Shown here piece by piece: positions 42,091-49,508 of a stretch of DNA of 51,775 nt (its first letter is position 1; each line of letters begins with the position of its first letter). Under the pieces are notes generated by a model, which had not been told where the DNA came from, did not search any database, and saw only the letters and a list, made by a program, of their open reading frames with translations. The DNA lies in contig JBQHQH010000020.1 of assembly GCA_052067355.1 (NCBI GenBank), positions 1 to 51,775 of the forward strand, given 5' to 3'. Made by a program: the position numbers and the translations under genes. The DNA comes from CABMKH01 sp040797625 (GTDB lineage Bacteria > Bacillota > Clostridia > Tissierellales > Tissierellaceae).

Positions 42091-43157
42091 AATCTTTTAT
42101 CTTGAACAAGACTTTCTCTATTGTTAGCATAGTGTCTTGTGTAATTATCATGACCGCATGTGGGCACAGTGATATGAATAAGAATGAGTCAAAAAATAAA
42201 GAAATTCATCAAACCATTTTGAATCAGAAGGAACTTTCTCCTTCTGATTCGAAGGTTATAATTGAAAAAAATAAAAATCAAGGAATTCCAATTTTTGAAG
42301 ATGGAGATGAATATATGGCTTATATTGCAGAATTGAATGATTATAAGCCTCACTATAAAACGGTATTTAGATTTGAAAATCTATCAGATTTAAATATGCC
42401 AACATGGCAATCTAATGTTGTTGCTATGTATAATGATATAAAAGAAAATTTTAACTATCATATTTTTAAGTCTCAACCTTTGTATTTTGTTGGAGATTAT
42501 AATGGAGAAGATAAATTTTTAGACGGATATATTGATAAAGATTCTGGCGAGAGCACAAATTTACCACAAGCTTTTCAACCCACTAAAAATAAGCTTGTTA
42601 AGCCTGAAAAAGGAAAGGCTTACAATTTAACTGTTTTAAAAGCCTTTTCAATGGGTGAAAACACAGTTCAATTATTTGATAAGGATATAGCTGAAGGTCG
42701 AAATTTTAACGCTGCTGATTTTAAGATTGATTCTATAGATGAGCCTATAAGTATCATATTGGGGAGTTCATATGGGAATATCTATAAAATTGGTGATGTT
42801 TTAAAGTTTGGTGATCCAGATAGTATGTTTAATTATAAAGTGATTGGCTTTTATAAGTCTGGTGTTGGGATGGTATCGGATTATGCATCTTCTCAAGAAA
42901 TAATCTTTGATAATTATATAATTGCACCTCATTATATTCCAACATATGAACCTTCTAATGAAGCTTATGGATTCGAAAAGGATTTCCAGATAGGGACACT
43001 ACTTGATGGAAATATCTATATTAATGAGGCTATTGAGAAAATTGATGATGAATTATATGAGTCACATAAATCTAGGGTTATAGAAATTGCAAAAAAACAT
43101 GGGTTAGAGAATATGATAAATATTGCACGACTCCCAGCAGATTTGAGAAAAAGATAA
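42087..43157 (+). CDS. Lipoprotein with MacB/FtsX-like extracellular domain
   Basis: A 356-residue exported protein. The N-terminal hydrophobic stretch ends in a lipobox-like IIMTAC-G, so it is probably lipid-anchored. The region around residues 190-275 (DIAEGRNFNAADFKIDSIDE, ISIILGSSYGNIYKIGDVL, YKVIGFYKSG) has the pattern of the extracellular MacB-PCD domain of FtsX-type ABC permeases, but no permease membrane helices follow. It may be a stand-alone partner or immunity-type lipoprotein for the secreted protein with which it is translationally coupled (ATGA overlap). Ends at a strong terminator. Confidence 0.7.
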   Translation: MKSFILNKTFSIVSIVSCVIIMTACGHSDMNKNESKNKEIHQTILNQKELSPSDSKVIIEKNKNQGIPIFEDGDEYMAYIAELNDYKPHYKTVFRFENLSDLNMPTWQSNVVAMYNDIKENFNYHIFKSQPLYFVGDYNGEDKFLDGYIDKDSGESTNLPQAFQPTKNKLVKPEKGKAYNLTVLKAFSMGENTVQLFDKDIAEGRNFNAADFKIDSIDEPISIILGSSYGNIYKIGDVLKFGDPDSMFNYKVIGFYKSGVGMVSDYASSQEIIFDNYIIAPHYIPTYEPSNEAYGFEKDFQIGTLLDGNIYINEAIEKIDDELYESHKSRVIEIAKKHGLENMINIARLPADLRKR

Positions 43158-43210
43158 GTGTCACATGAAATGAGTTTTTTTGATATATAATAAAGGAGAT
43201 GCATTATTTT

Positions 43211-43267
43211 GTAGTGACCCTCTAAATCCGAATATAGATTTAGAGGATTACTACAGTATGTGGTTTT
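43211..43267 (+). terminator. Terminator of the first cargo pair
   Basis: GTAGTGA and CCTCTAAATC (43211-43228) pair with GATTTAGAGG and TTACTAC (43237-43254) with one mismatch, followed by a T tract at 43263. Confidence 0.85.
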
Positions 43268-43298
43268 TTTGTTCTTTATCAAATGGCGTTGATGGAAG

Positions 43299-43523
43299 GT
43301 AAGCGGTTAACAATAACATGTATATGTTAGTTTGGTGACCATTTTTGGGTAGCCAATATATATTTCACTTATTTAGTTTTACATACTTCTTGAACATTTG
43401 GATCCCAATGAAGTAGATTATCTAGTAGCCTCATATCTTTTTGAAATAGCTCTTTAGGTAGAGCATTAAGCAGAAGTTGCAAATATTTATACGGATTTAA
43501 TCCATTTGCTTTAGCTGGTTAAC
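43299..43523 (-). mobile_element. Relic of an IS66-type element (tnpC 3' end plus terminal repeat)
   Basis: GTAAGCGGTTAACAATAACA at 43299 has the GTAAGCG start typical of IS66-family terminal repeats. Inside, the minus strand encodes AKANGLNPYKYLQLLLNALP and continues to LLHWDPNVQEVCKTK with a stop at 43369-43371, the conserved C-terminus of the IS66 transposase. The rest of the element is missing. Confidence 0.8.
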
Positions 43524-43566
43524 TAAACCCCATAAAGTTCATAAGTTCGTATCTGGTACCGATATT
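43524..43566. repeat. Cassette-junction repeat, copy 1
   Basis: ACTAAACCCCATAAAGTTC then ATAAGTTCGTATCTGGTACC and GATATT. On the minus strand the right flank reads LVxTAK-like transposase sequence, so the repeat is the upstream continuation of the IS66 tnpC relic. Related copies lie at 44844, 47173 and 48890. Confidence 0.7.
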
Positions 43567-43683
43567 AGATATTATACAAGCAATAGGTCTAGAACTAAAT
43601 TAACAGATGATGTGATTGGAGAAATAGATAAACTAATTGCAGAAAATGAGAAAGCAGATTGGCTGGAAGATCTAAGCAGTTAA
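43567..43683 (+). pseudogene. Transposase-like gene fragment
   Basis: A frame that is open through the junction repeat continues as RYYTSNRSRTKLTDDVIGEI and DKLIAENEKADW, ending at TAA. The KLT-x(3)-I-x-EI-x-KLI-x-EN pattern recalls the linker of IS630- or IS3-type transposases. Only this piece remains. Confidence 0.35.
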
Positions 43684-43727
43684 TGAAAAGTACTAATCCT
43701 ATCGCAAAAAAGGGGTATAAAATAATG

Positions 43728-44257
43728 ATGAAAAAATAAAAAAGTTAATTAGTGTTATCTGCATATGTGCGATTCTAACTTCTGTTATTACACCAGTATT
43801 TGCAGCGAATACTCAAGGCATAGAATATGATAATGCCAAAATTACTTTGGCTGGACAGTATAATGCTATGGAGAACGTCATTGTAGAACTTCAAAATGAA
43901 TCAGGTTTCACCGTTCACAAAATTAGCTTTTCCAGAATTTCTGAACTGGTAGAATCAAATTCCTGCACAGTAGGAGCAATTAGTACTGATGATATTATTG
44001 CAGCGCAAAGTCGTAAAAACACCCAGATGCTCAAAGAATACATTAATGGGCTAAATTTGTCTGATCAAGAAAAGGATATACAATTGAGGAACATAGAGGA
44101 GTCTACGGCGGACAGTTATTTGGAAGGATATAAAGTTTACACCCCATCTGCAAGTAGATCTACTCATACAGTTTATGTAACATATTCTGGTAGAACAATT
44201 TTATATATGCAAGGTCCCGCAGTTAATAGTAGTATGTTCAAATGGGAATTGAGGTGA
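43728..44257 (+). pseudogene. Secreted protein with frameshift in the signal peptide
   Basis: The ATGs at 43725 and 43728, behind AAGGGG, run into TAA after AAAAAA (43731-43736). If the run had one more A, the frame would read MMKKIKKLISVICICAIL and on to a normal cut site (VFAAN), followed by 150 more codons of intact sequence. The mature protein starts NTQGIEYDNAKITLAGQYNA, has one Cys and ends FKWELR. The family is unknown. The single-base loss could be a true mutation, phase variation, slippage-rescued expression, or a sequencing error. It is followed after 5 bases by the next gene, with a shared reading direction. Confidence 0.7.
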
Positions 44258-44262
44258 TCATT

Positions 44263-44781
44263 ATGCTATTAAAGAAATATAGGGCCATTGTAATCATAGT
44301 CTTTATTTCCATCCTACTGGCAGTTTATTTTAGGCCAAGAACTTTGTGGGATACACTAGGACTAGAAGACGTGGAATCCAATGGAACTACCTATTGTACC
44401 TTTTATGATATTTCTCAAGTAAATAATGAATATTGGTCTGGTACAGTATCTGAATTATTAGGAAAATCTAATGAATTATTTGGTCCCCTGCTTCATGAAG
44501 TTTCAATATCCGGGCCAGTCTTTTATAAAAATGGTGTGATAAATCCAGATTTGGTTAACTTATATCTTTCATTGCCTAAGCAGAATGGGACCTATCAGCC
44601 AAGGACCGTTGAATTAATTCTATCCTATGGAGATACTTCTGATACCTATTCTGCCTTCATAAACATAGATAAGAGAGGATATTTTGTTACTTCAGGTAAA
44701 TCTGTTATTACCTTGTTCATTCAGAAGGCTAGGAACATTGTGACAGATTCTTCTTTCTTACCTTTAGAAATCGTCGATTGA
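44263..44781 (+). CDS. Membrane-anchored extracytoplasmic protein, unknown
   Basis: A 172-residue protein: basic start MLLKKYR, membrane helix AIVIIVFISILLAVYF, then an outside domain of about 145 residues (LGLEDVESNGTTYCTFYDIS and so on). A GAGGTGATCATT site suits the ATG at 44263. I do not recognise the family. It follows the frameshifted secreted protein gene directly and may be its partner, as the lipoprotein at 42087 is for the first cargo gene. Confidence 0.65.
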   Translation: MLLKKYRAIVIIVFISILLAVYFRPRTLWDTLGLEDVESNGTTYCTFYDISQVNNEYWSGTVSELLGKSNELFGPLLHEVSISGPVFYKNGVINPDLVNLYLSLPKQNGTYQPRTVELILSYGDTSDTYSAFINIDKRGYFVTSGKSVITLFIQKARNIVTDSSFLPLEIVD

Positions 44782-44843
44782 TTTATGAGATTTCCATATA
44801 CTACTCCAAAACCAGATGACAGTGTGACTACAAATATCTGTTT

Positions 44844-44890
44844 TAACTAAATTCCATAAAGTTCATAAGTTCGTACCCGGTATTGATGTT
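44844..44890. repeat. Cassette-junction repeat, copy 2
   Basis: TAACTAAATTCCATAAAGTT then CATAAGTTCGTACCCGGTAT and TGATGTT. It shares about 40 bases with copy 1, with more changes at the right end. Confidence 0.7.
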
Positions 44891-44937
44891 ATAGGGTTTT
44901 AATGTAGATATTATTTGTGAGATTGGAGAGAAATATT

Positions 44938-45144
44938 ATGAGTCAAGACTTAAAAAATTTGGGGCTTAAATTAACTATGGCAATTATTACTTTAATCTTT
45001 GTAAAAATTCCCTTAGATAGATTACGAGATAAATACAAACAACGTGATGAAAAAAATAGTGATATTTACGACTATATTAATCATATAATCACAATTCTAT
45101 ATACCTATATTTTGATATTATTTATAGCATTGTATTTCAAATAG
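44938..45144 (+). CDS. Small two-helix membrane protein
   Basis: A 68-residue protein: MSQDLKNLGLKLTMAIITLI forms the first helix, a charged loop (LDRLRDKYKQRDEKN) follows, then a second helix (IITILYTYILILFIALYF). GGAGAG lies about 6 bases before the ATG at 44938. It lies just after junction repeat 2, alone between relics. Size and topology would fit an immunity or accessory protein, but nothing shows this directly. Confidence 0.5.
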   Translation: MSQDLKNLGLKLTMAIITLIFVKIPLDRLRDKYKQRDEKNSDIYDYINHIITILYTYILILFIALYFK

Positions 45145-45231
45145 GATAATAGATTTATTTTTGATATGTGAATAGAATTTCAAAAATACTAGATGATAGC
45201 AATGATATTATTGACTATTAGGAGGTAATAA

Positions 45232-45288
45232 GTGAGTTCTTTAGAACAGATAAGGGATATATTGATGGCTATTATAGGGTTAGAATAA
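45232..45288 (+). CDS. 18-codon reading frame with strong ribosome site
   Basis: AGGAGGTAATAA is followed by a GTG and 17 further codons (SSLEQIRDILMAIIGLE). The ribosome site is perfect, the peptide is amphipathic, and the gene ends early. It may be a truncated gene start or a real small peptide. Nothing else is seen between 45145 and 45424. Confidence 0.35.
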   Translation: MSSLEQIRDILMAIIGLE

Positions 45289-45424
45289 TTAGAGTTTTCC
45301 GGCTGTTTAGATCAAGGCTTAAATATAAGTATGATATTCAAGGGGCTAGATAATTGTAAGTACAGAGAGTAGCTTACACGAATAATGCAAGTGAAAACTC
45401 CGACAAAAAGTAAGGGTGATTATC

Positions 45425-46108
45425 TTGAAAGAGCGAATTGTAGTTTGTATAAGTGAAAATAGTAATAGTATTTTTAAGATTTTCTTTGCATTTTGGTTTC
45501 TAATATCATCTTATTTCTTGTTTCCTATTCCACAAGCATTAAGTCTATCGAAAGATCTAGGTGTTTCTTCATATATTGCTACTTATTATATGGGAATATT
45601 ATTGTTTTTTGGTACGATTTTTTTGTCTAAGAAGATCTCAACAAATGTAAATCTATTTGTTTTTCTCATTTTAAATATTATATTAGTAATACTTTTTAAT
45701 AGAGTTAAAGTGGTAAATATCAAATACTTTGGAGATTCTCTTCTTCGATTGGTTGCCTCATTTGCTTGCTTGGCTTTTATAAAGCATGCTAGACAAGTAA
45801 ATCATACTCTAAAAGTGCAAAAAAACAATGAAAAGATGAATCAAATGGCTATTTATCCTAAAAATGTTCAGAAAAAAGTAGCTGAAGGTGTTTATCGTTA
45901 CATTACTTCTGATGAAGATTTTTGGAGAAAAGTACAGGATGATACTGCCACTATAGAATATCTTTGCTCCTTTTGTATTCTGTTTTATGTGTTTTTTATA
46001 CCAGATGAATATTTAGGTTCTTCAACTATTTTTGTTAGTATCATCAGTATTTTTCGTCTTATAAAACATAAATGGGTTTTAGTTGATAAAGATGGTGAAG
46101 TAGTATAA
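45425..46108 (+). CDS. Membrane protein, unknown
   Basis: About 227 residues. Four N-terminal membrane helices (to about residue 120), a basic cytoplasmic loop (KHARQVNHTLKVQKNNEKMN and onward to FWRKVQDD), and one or two more helices near the C-terminus (IEYLCSFCILFYVFFI). AAGGGTGAT precedes the TTG at 45425. I do not recognise the family. It ends at a terminator whose exact copy lies at 50434, so it is the left neighbour of the first intact agrDB unit. Confidence 0.6.
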   Translation: MKERIVVCISENSNSIFKIFFAFWFLISSYFLFPIPQALSLSKDLGVSSYIATYYMGILLFFGTIFLSKKISTNVNLFVFLILNIILVILFNRVKVVNIKYFGDSLLRLVASFACLAFIKHARQVNHTLKVQKNNEKMNQMAIYPKNVQKKVAEGVYRYITSDEDFWRKVQDDTATIEYLCSFCILFYVFFIPDEYLGSSTIFVSIISIFRLIKHKWVLVDKDGEVV

Positions 46109-46131
46109 TTATTTGTAAACATAAAATAGAT

Positions 46132-46176
46132 AATAATAAATGCTTTTCATCTTAAAGATGATGGGCATTTATTATT
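46132..46176 (+). terminator. Terminator ahead of the first intact agrDB
   Basis: AATAATAAATGC pairs with GCATTTATTATT around an inner CATC/GATG stem. T-rich flank is short. Its copy at 50434 differs by one base. Confidence 0.7.
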
Positions 46177-46229
46177 TAATATGATATCAATTAGAAATAT
46201 AATTTTTGAAACCAAAATTGTAAGTTTCT

Positions 46230-46288
46230 ACATGAACATATATGAATTTTAATATAAGTGGAAATAGTCTAAATTCTTATGATATGAT
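46230..46288 (+). promoter_or_regulatory. AgrA-type operator and promoter P2
   Basis: ACATGAACA (46230) and ATATAAGTG (46252), direct repeats 22 bp apart, with TATGAT at 46278 or 46283 as -10. Same arrangement as at 41152 and 50532; the second repeat carries one change from the other two copies. Confidence 0.68.
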
Positions 46289-46327
46289 AATAGTACAGAT
46301 TAAATAAAAATTATAGGGGGAATACAG

Positions 46328-46471
46328 ATGAAAAAAATGATTTTAAAGCTTAGTGGAGTTGTAGCTAGTTTAGCATTGGTGGTAACATTTGTGAATGTTA
46401 ATACAGCATGTATGTTTTTAGCACATCAACCAGAATTACCAAAGGGAGCAGAGAAACTTCGTAAATTTTAG
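46328..46471 (+). CDS. agrD: AgrD pheromone precursor, copy 1
   Basis: A 47-residue precursor of a cyclic peptide signal. An amphipathic leader (MKKMILKLSGVVASLALVVT) leads to NTACMFLAHQPELP and a charged tail (KGAEKLRKF). By comparison with Clostridium AgrD (ring of Cys plus four residues before a D/H-x-P-E-x-P motif), the product should be a thiolactone with ring Cys28-Met-Phe-Leu-Ala32. AgrB would cut after Ala32. AGGGGG precedes the ATG. It is followed 11 bases after its stop by agrB. Confidence 0.9.
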   Translation: MKKMILKLSGVVASLALVVTFVNVNTACMFLAHQPELPKGAEKLRKF

Positions 46472-46482
46472 TGGTGAGTAAT

Positions 46483-47034
46483 ATGATCGAAAAGATGACA
46501 AGCTATTTTGTTATCAATGGGATAATAGAAGATGAAGAAAGAGACATTTACTCCTATGGATTACATCAAGGTTTACTGATAATAATAAATATAATGACAG
46601 CTATGTTAATTGGATTTATATTTAAGGGGCTTTGGGAAGTTATTATATTTATGATGGCATATATTCCATTGCGGATCTATGGAGGCGGCTATCATGCTAA
46701 AACAGAGCTAAGATGTTATTTCTTTTCTGTAGCTTTAATTGTAATATCATTATTGTTGATTAGATCTATTCCAATTGTAAAATTTACTGTCTTAGCTATA
46801 GCTAGTATTTCAGGAGTAATCGTATATGTTCTTGCACCAGTTGAAGATAAGAATAAGCCTTTAGATGATATAGAGAATAAGGTATACAAAAGAAGGACAA
46901 GGATCATACTTGCGATTGAAATACTAGCAGTTTTAGTATTATATATACTGGGATTTAAGGAAGCCTCACTGGTCATATCTGTGGCCATTTTGATGTTGAG
47001 TTTGATGATGATCGGTGGAAGACTGAAAAGGTAA
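46483..47034 (+). CDS. agrB: AgrB pheromone-processing membrane peptidase, copy 1
   Basis: A 183-residue multispanning cysteine endopeptidase that cuts AgrD and joins the thiolactone. Catalytic His71 and Cys78 lie in RIYGGGYHAKTELRCYFF with the seven-residue spacing of S. aureus AgrB. The ATG at 46483 follows GGTGAG right after the agrD stop. The protein differs from the copy at 50785 only near the C-terminus (GGRLKR against AGKLKR). Confidence 0.93.
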   Translation: MIEKMTSYFVINGIIEDEERDIYSYGLHQGLLIIINIMTAMLIGFIFKGLWEVIIFMMAYIPLRIYGGGYHAKTELRCYFFSVALIVISLLLIRSIPIVKFTVLAIASISGVIVYVLAPVEDKNKPLDDIENKVYKRRTRIILAIEILAVLVLYILGFKEASLVISVAILMLSLMMIGGRLKR

Positions 47035-47061
47035 TGAAATTATGGCGGAGATAGTTTTGGT

Positions 47062-47277
47062 AGCTCTCTTTATCTCTGCCGTAGTTTTAAAGGAATTGCA
47101 GATAAGATTGGAACTAATAAGGAATCCGTGCATCAATGGCATCTAACATATAAAGAACACGTATTACAACAATATAAAGTTCATAAGTTCGTACCTGGTA
47201 CCAATATTCAATGGTTAATGATATCCCAAGATATTATAAATAAAATTTGCAATCAGATCATACGGCATAATTGGTAA
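47062..47277 (+). pseudogene. Relic of a helix-turn-helix transposase gene (IS3 OrfA-like)
   Basis: A 71-codon open frame without a start codon. SFKGIADKIGTNKESVHQWH looks like the helix-turn-helix of an IS3-type OrfA. It runs through the junction repeat and into the start of the next gene. Probably debris that lies between agrDB and the secreted-protein genes. Confidence 0.45.
47173..47208. repeat. Cassette-junction repeat, copy 3
   Basis: ATAAAGTTCATAAGTTCG then TACCTGGTACCAATATT. Only the core is shared; the left flank differs from the other copies. Confidence 0.7.
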
Positions 47278-47714
47278 AATCATTTTGTAGTATTATTTTT
47301 GCTACAATTCTTTATTGTGCATTGCTATTTTCATCTCATGGGATATTTGCAGGTTCAGCATGGTCACCTGAAGGATATTTTTCAGTATATGACTATGACT
47401 ATTCCAATAAAAGTTATATTTCTACTTCAAGTTCTACGTATAATGGTTGGACATGGTTAGGGGCTTCAAATAAAATGCCACCGGCTGGTTACATGGGTGC
47501 TCAAACAAGAATATATAACGATGCTAATAACGCATTAGTTGCTTCTTCAACAATGACTTATTCAACTCAAGATGCATGGAGTATTGGTTCTGATAGTTGT
47601 TTTGAATCGGCAAGATCCGGATCGTACTACTCTAAAGGATTAACCAAAGTTTATAATGGTAACGGTTATGATAGTTATAATTCATTCCAGTCACCGTCGC
47701 AATCTGTTAAATAG
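47271..47714 (+). CDS. Secreted protein of unknown family, agr-linked
   Basis: A 147-residue protein with a signal peptide (SFCSIIFATILYCALLFSSH, cut near IFA-GS). The mature part is Ser/Tyr/Gly-rich (SVYDYDYSNKSYISTSSSTY, then GWTWLGASNKMPPAGYMGAQ). No known domain is recognised. The only visible start, TTG at 47271, has no ribosome site and lies inside transposase debris, so the original start was probably replaced when the repeat inserted; translation may be weak. It is followed 8 bases later by a coupled gene and lies downstream of the first agrDB unit. Confidence 0.6.
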   Translation: MVKSFCSIIFATILYCALLFSSHGIFAGSAWSPEGYFSVYDYDYSNKSYISTSSSTYNGWTWLGASNKMPPAGYMGAQTRIYNDANNALVASSTMTYSTQDAWSIGSDSCFESARSGSYYSKGLTKVYNGNGYDSYNSFQSPSQSVK

Positions 47715-47722
47715 GAGGGCTA

Positions 47723-48184
47723 ATGATTATGAAAAATAAAATTTTAAAAACGGTTGTCATATATTCTATAGTTTTTGCCATTTGTACATCAAGTTTCATA
47801 GTGTTTGCATCTGGTATACATTACCGTAATGAAGGTGAAAAACCAGCACCAACGTATCCAATAAATGCAAATAATGAAACATATGGTTCGTTAGCGGATG
47901 CTATATCCGAAGATACTGAACCTGATTTGATTTTAGTGCAACTTGCGGATGGTACTTTAGGTTATGTAAGAAATGAGGATTTAACAGGAGAAGTTCCTAA
48001 TAATCCTGAAGAAGCGGTAGCTATGCAAATAGAAAAAGAAAATCGTATACAGAGAGCTAGGGGGTTGAAAACGGGAGAAACAATAAATGTTTATGATGTA
48101 AATGGTGAGATTATCTTAGGAGAATTTTTTATCTTTGATGAACTCCCAACATCAACTAATGAAATTTCCCTTGAAATTAAATAA
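47723..48184 (+). CDS. Secreted protein with NETYGS / GYVR domain
   Basis: A 153-residue protein with a signal peptide (KTVVIYSIVFAICTSSFIVF, cut near ASG). The mature part contains YPINANNETYGSLADAISE, then LILVQLADGTLGYVRNEDLT and a C-terminal strand pair (INVYDVNGEIILGEFFIFDE). This domain occurs at the end of several secreted Firmicutes proteins and antirepressor-type peptidases; its role is not known to me. AGGAGG precedes ATGs at 47723 and 47729; the second has better spacing. It shares a transcript with the preceding gene. Confidence 0.7.
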   Translation: MIMKNKILKTVVIYSIVFAICTSSFIVFASGIHYRNEGEKPAPTYPINANNETYGSLADAISEDTEPDLILVQLADGTLGYVRNEDLTGEVPNNPEEAVAMQIEKENRIQRARGLKTGETINVYDVNGEIILGEFFIFDELPTSTNEISLEIK

Positions 48185-48252
48185 ATGTGCATAAAAAATG
48201 TGGATCTATGTTATATACAGTTTTAATATACTTCATTTAATAATAGTTAACA

Positions 48253-48288
48253 AAAGACGGATAGGTTGCTACTATCCGTCTTTTTGTG
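48253..48288 (+). terminator. Terminator of the second cargo pair
   Basis: AAAGACGGATAG pairs with CTATCCGTCTTT, then TTGTG. From here to 48590 I see no gene. Confidence 0.88.
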
Positions 48289-48590
48289 AATGAGGAAAAT
48301 AATTGGATTGAATAATCGTCGTTAGCTTTTTGGGAAATGCCGAAATATATTCTAAGTAGAATTAGTTAAAATTGATATTTAATAATAATCAGGGAGTAAT
48401 AGCATTTTTATACTTTGTTTACTTATAGATTATTATCATCAGCCATTAAATATATTTGTATCCCAAAGGTATTAGATTAGATTATTAAAGTATTTGAGAA
48501 ATTTAGCATAGTTACACCTCAAGGTATACAATGAAAAATGTATTATAATATAACCAAGTAATGCTACCAATGAAAGGGGTGATAGTTATT

Positions 48591-48788
48591 GTGTTAATAA
48601 TTATTTCACTATTAACTGGCTTTCTTGTTTCTTTTAATTTATTTTTATTAATGTCTAGTATTACATCGGCTTTAGGAGATATTGCAATGTTAGTATACTC
48701 GCTTTACCTTTTAATTGGTTTAATTATTAGTAGTTCAATTCTAATTATTGGGATGATAACTAAACATTCTTTAAACAAGCCGAATTAA
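48591..48788 (+). CDS. Small hydrophobic membrane protein
   Basis: A 65-residue protein made almost wholly of two membrane helices (LIIISLLTGFLVSFNLFLLM and LVYSLYLLIGLIISSSILII) with a short basic tail (TKHSLNKPN). AAAGGGGTGAT suits the GTG at 48591; an earlier ATG at 48561 has no site. Unknown function; it may be an immunity or toxin-like peptide next to the cargo genes. Confidence 0.5.
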   Translation: MLIIISLLTGFLVSFNLFLLMSSITSALGDIAMLVYSLYLLIGLIISSSILIIGMITKHSLNKPN

Positions 48789-48808
48789 TTTTTTTATAAT
48801 GGAATACA

Positions 48809-48827
48809 GGGACAGAAGTTGTGTCCC
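48809..48827. repeat. Small GGGACA/TGTCCC palindrome
   Basis: GGGACA-GAAGTTG-TGTCCC hairpin. Its GGGACAGA sequence is GC-richer than the surroundings and resembles repetitive-palindrome elements, but only one copy was seen. Confidence 0.35.
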
Positions 48828-48889
48828 ACTCTCAAATAGATAGAAAAAAATCAAAGCATCAAGGGTCAGTTCAATATATTTATAATCCA

Positions 48890-48947
48890 TTTAGCTGTTT
48901 CAACTAAACTCCATAAAGTTCATAAGTTCGTACCTGGTACCGATATT
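48890..48947. repeat. Cassette-junction repeat, copy 4
   Basis: TTTAGCTGTTTCAACTAAAC then TCCATAAAGTTCATAAGTTC and GTACCTGGTACCGATATT. On the minus strand the left part encodes TLWSLVETAK, the conserved motif just before the C-terminus of IS66 transposases, with the same in-frame TGA seen in copy 1. Confidence 0.75.
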
Positions 48948-48948
48948 T

Positions 48949-49128
48949 ATAGTTGATACTGCTCAAAGACGTGATATGCATACTAGAGGTGCTTATGGAC
49001 ATAGCACATATTCTGTTAAGCCTACTTTTTCAGTTAGTGTAGATGGTGTTAGTTTGAGTATTGATATTACTGGTGGATGGATTGATTATGAAGATTCTAA
49101 ATCATTAAGAGTTAAAGGTTTAGAATAA
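48949..49128 (+). pseudogene. Truncated secreted-protein gene behind junction repeat 4
   Basis: A 59-codon frame, IVDTAQRRDMHTRGAYGHST, then KPTFSVSVDGVSLSIDITGG and WIDYEDSKSL, ends at TAA. It has no start; the 5' part stops exactly at the junction repeat. The composition resembles the mature parts of the secreted proteins in this region, so it is probably the tail of a lost cargo gene. Confidence 0.55.
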
Positions 49129-49204
49129 AAAATTTTATCTATGGATTGACCACCATATGAAGACAGTAGCATAACTCGATTTTTGCAGCAAAACTAGATT
49201 AAAA

Positions 49205-49246
49205 AGCCCAAAATCGTTACTGTAAAAAGGTTTTGGGTTTTTTGCT
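49205..49246 (+). terminator. Terminator behind the truncated cargo gene
   Basis: AGCCCAAAA pairs with TTTTGGGTT, then TTTTT. No gene is seen from here to 49508. Confidence 0.75.
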
Positions 49247-49508
49247 TTGTCAGAAATATGTTGTGAAATTTAGGGTTTTATTTCTGAAAAATTCTTTATA
49301 AACACGGATTTATTACTGATAATAATAAATGATGTTAGTATATAAGTAGGACAAAAATAGGGCTTTAAAAGTTGACTATATATAATTTCTATTTCAAAAC
49401 TAAGGGAAATTTTTATCTATAGATTGATTACTTATATGAATTGATAATAATATAAAAAGGTATAATGATAAAAGTTTTTCTGCTTTTCGTAAATTGGAGG
49501 TGTGGAAA

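Larger units (their letters stand above)
46131..47026 (+). repeat. Duplicated agrDB unit, copy 1
   Basis: This stretch, from the terminator stem through promoter, agrD and nearly all of agrB, is repeated at 50433-51328 with a constant offset of 4302 bases and only about ten base changes. The two copies diverge in the last few codons of agrB. Confidence 0.95.

Noticed and set aside
43524..48947. The junction repeat as a phage attachment site or a peptide-coding motif (HKVHKFVPGTDI on the plus strand)
   Set aside because: The minus strand reads into conserved IS66 transposase sequence in copies 1 and 4, which explains it better; no integrase lies near.
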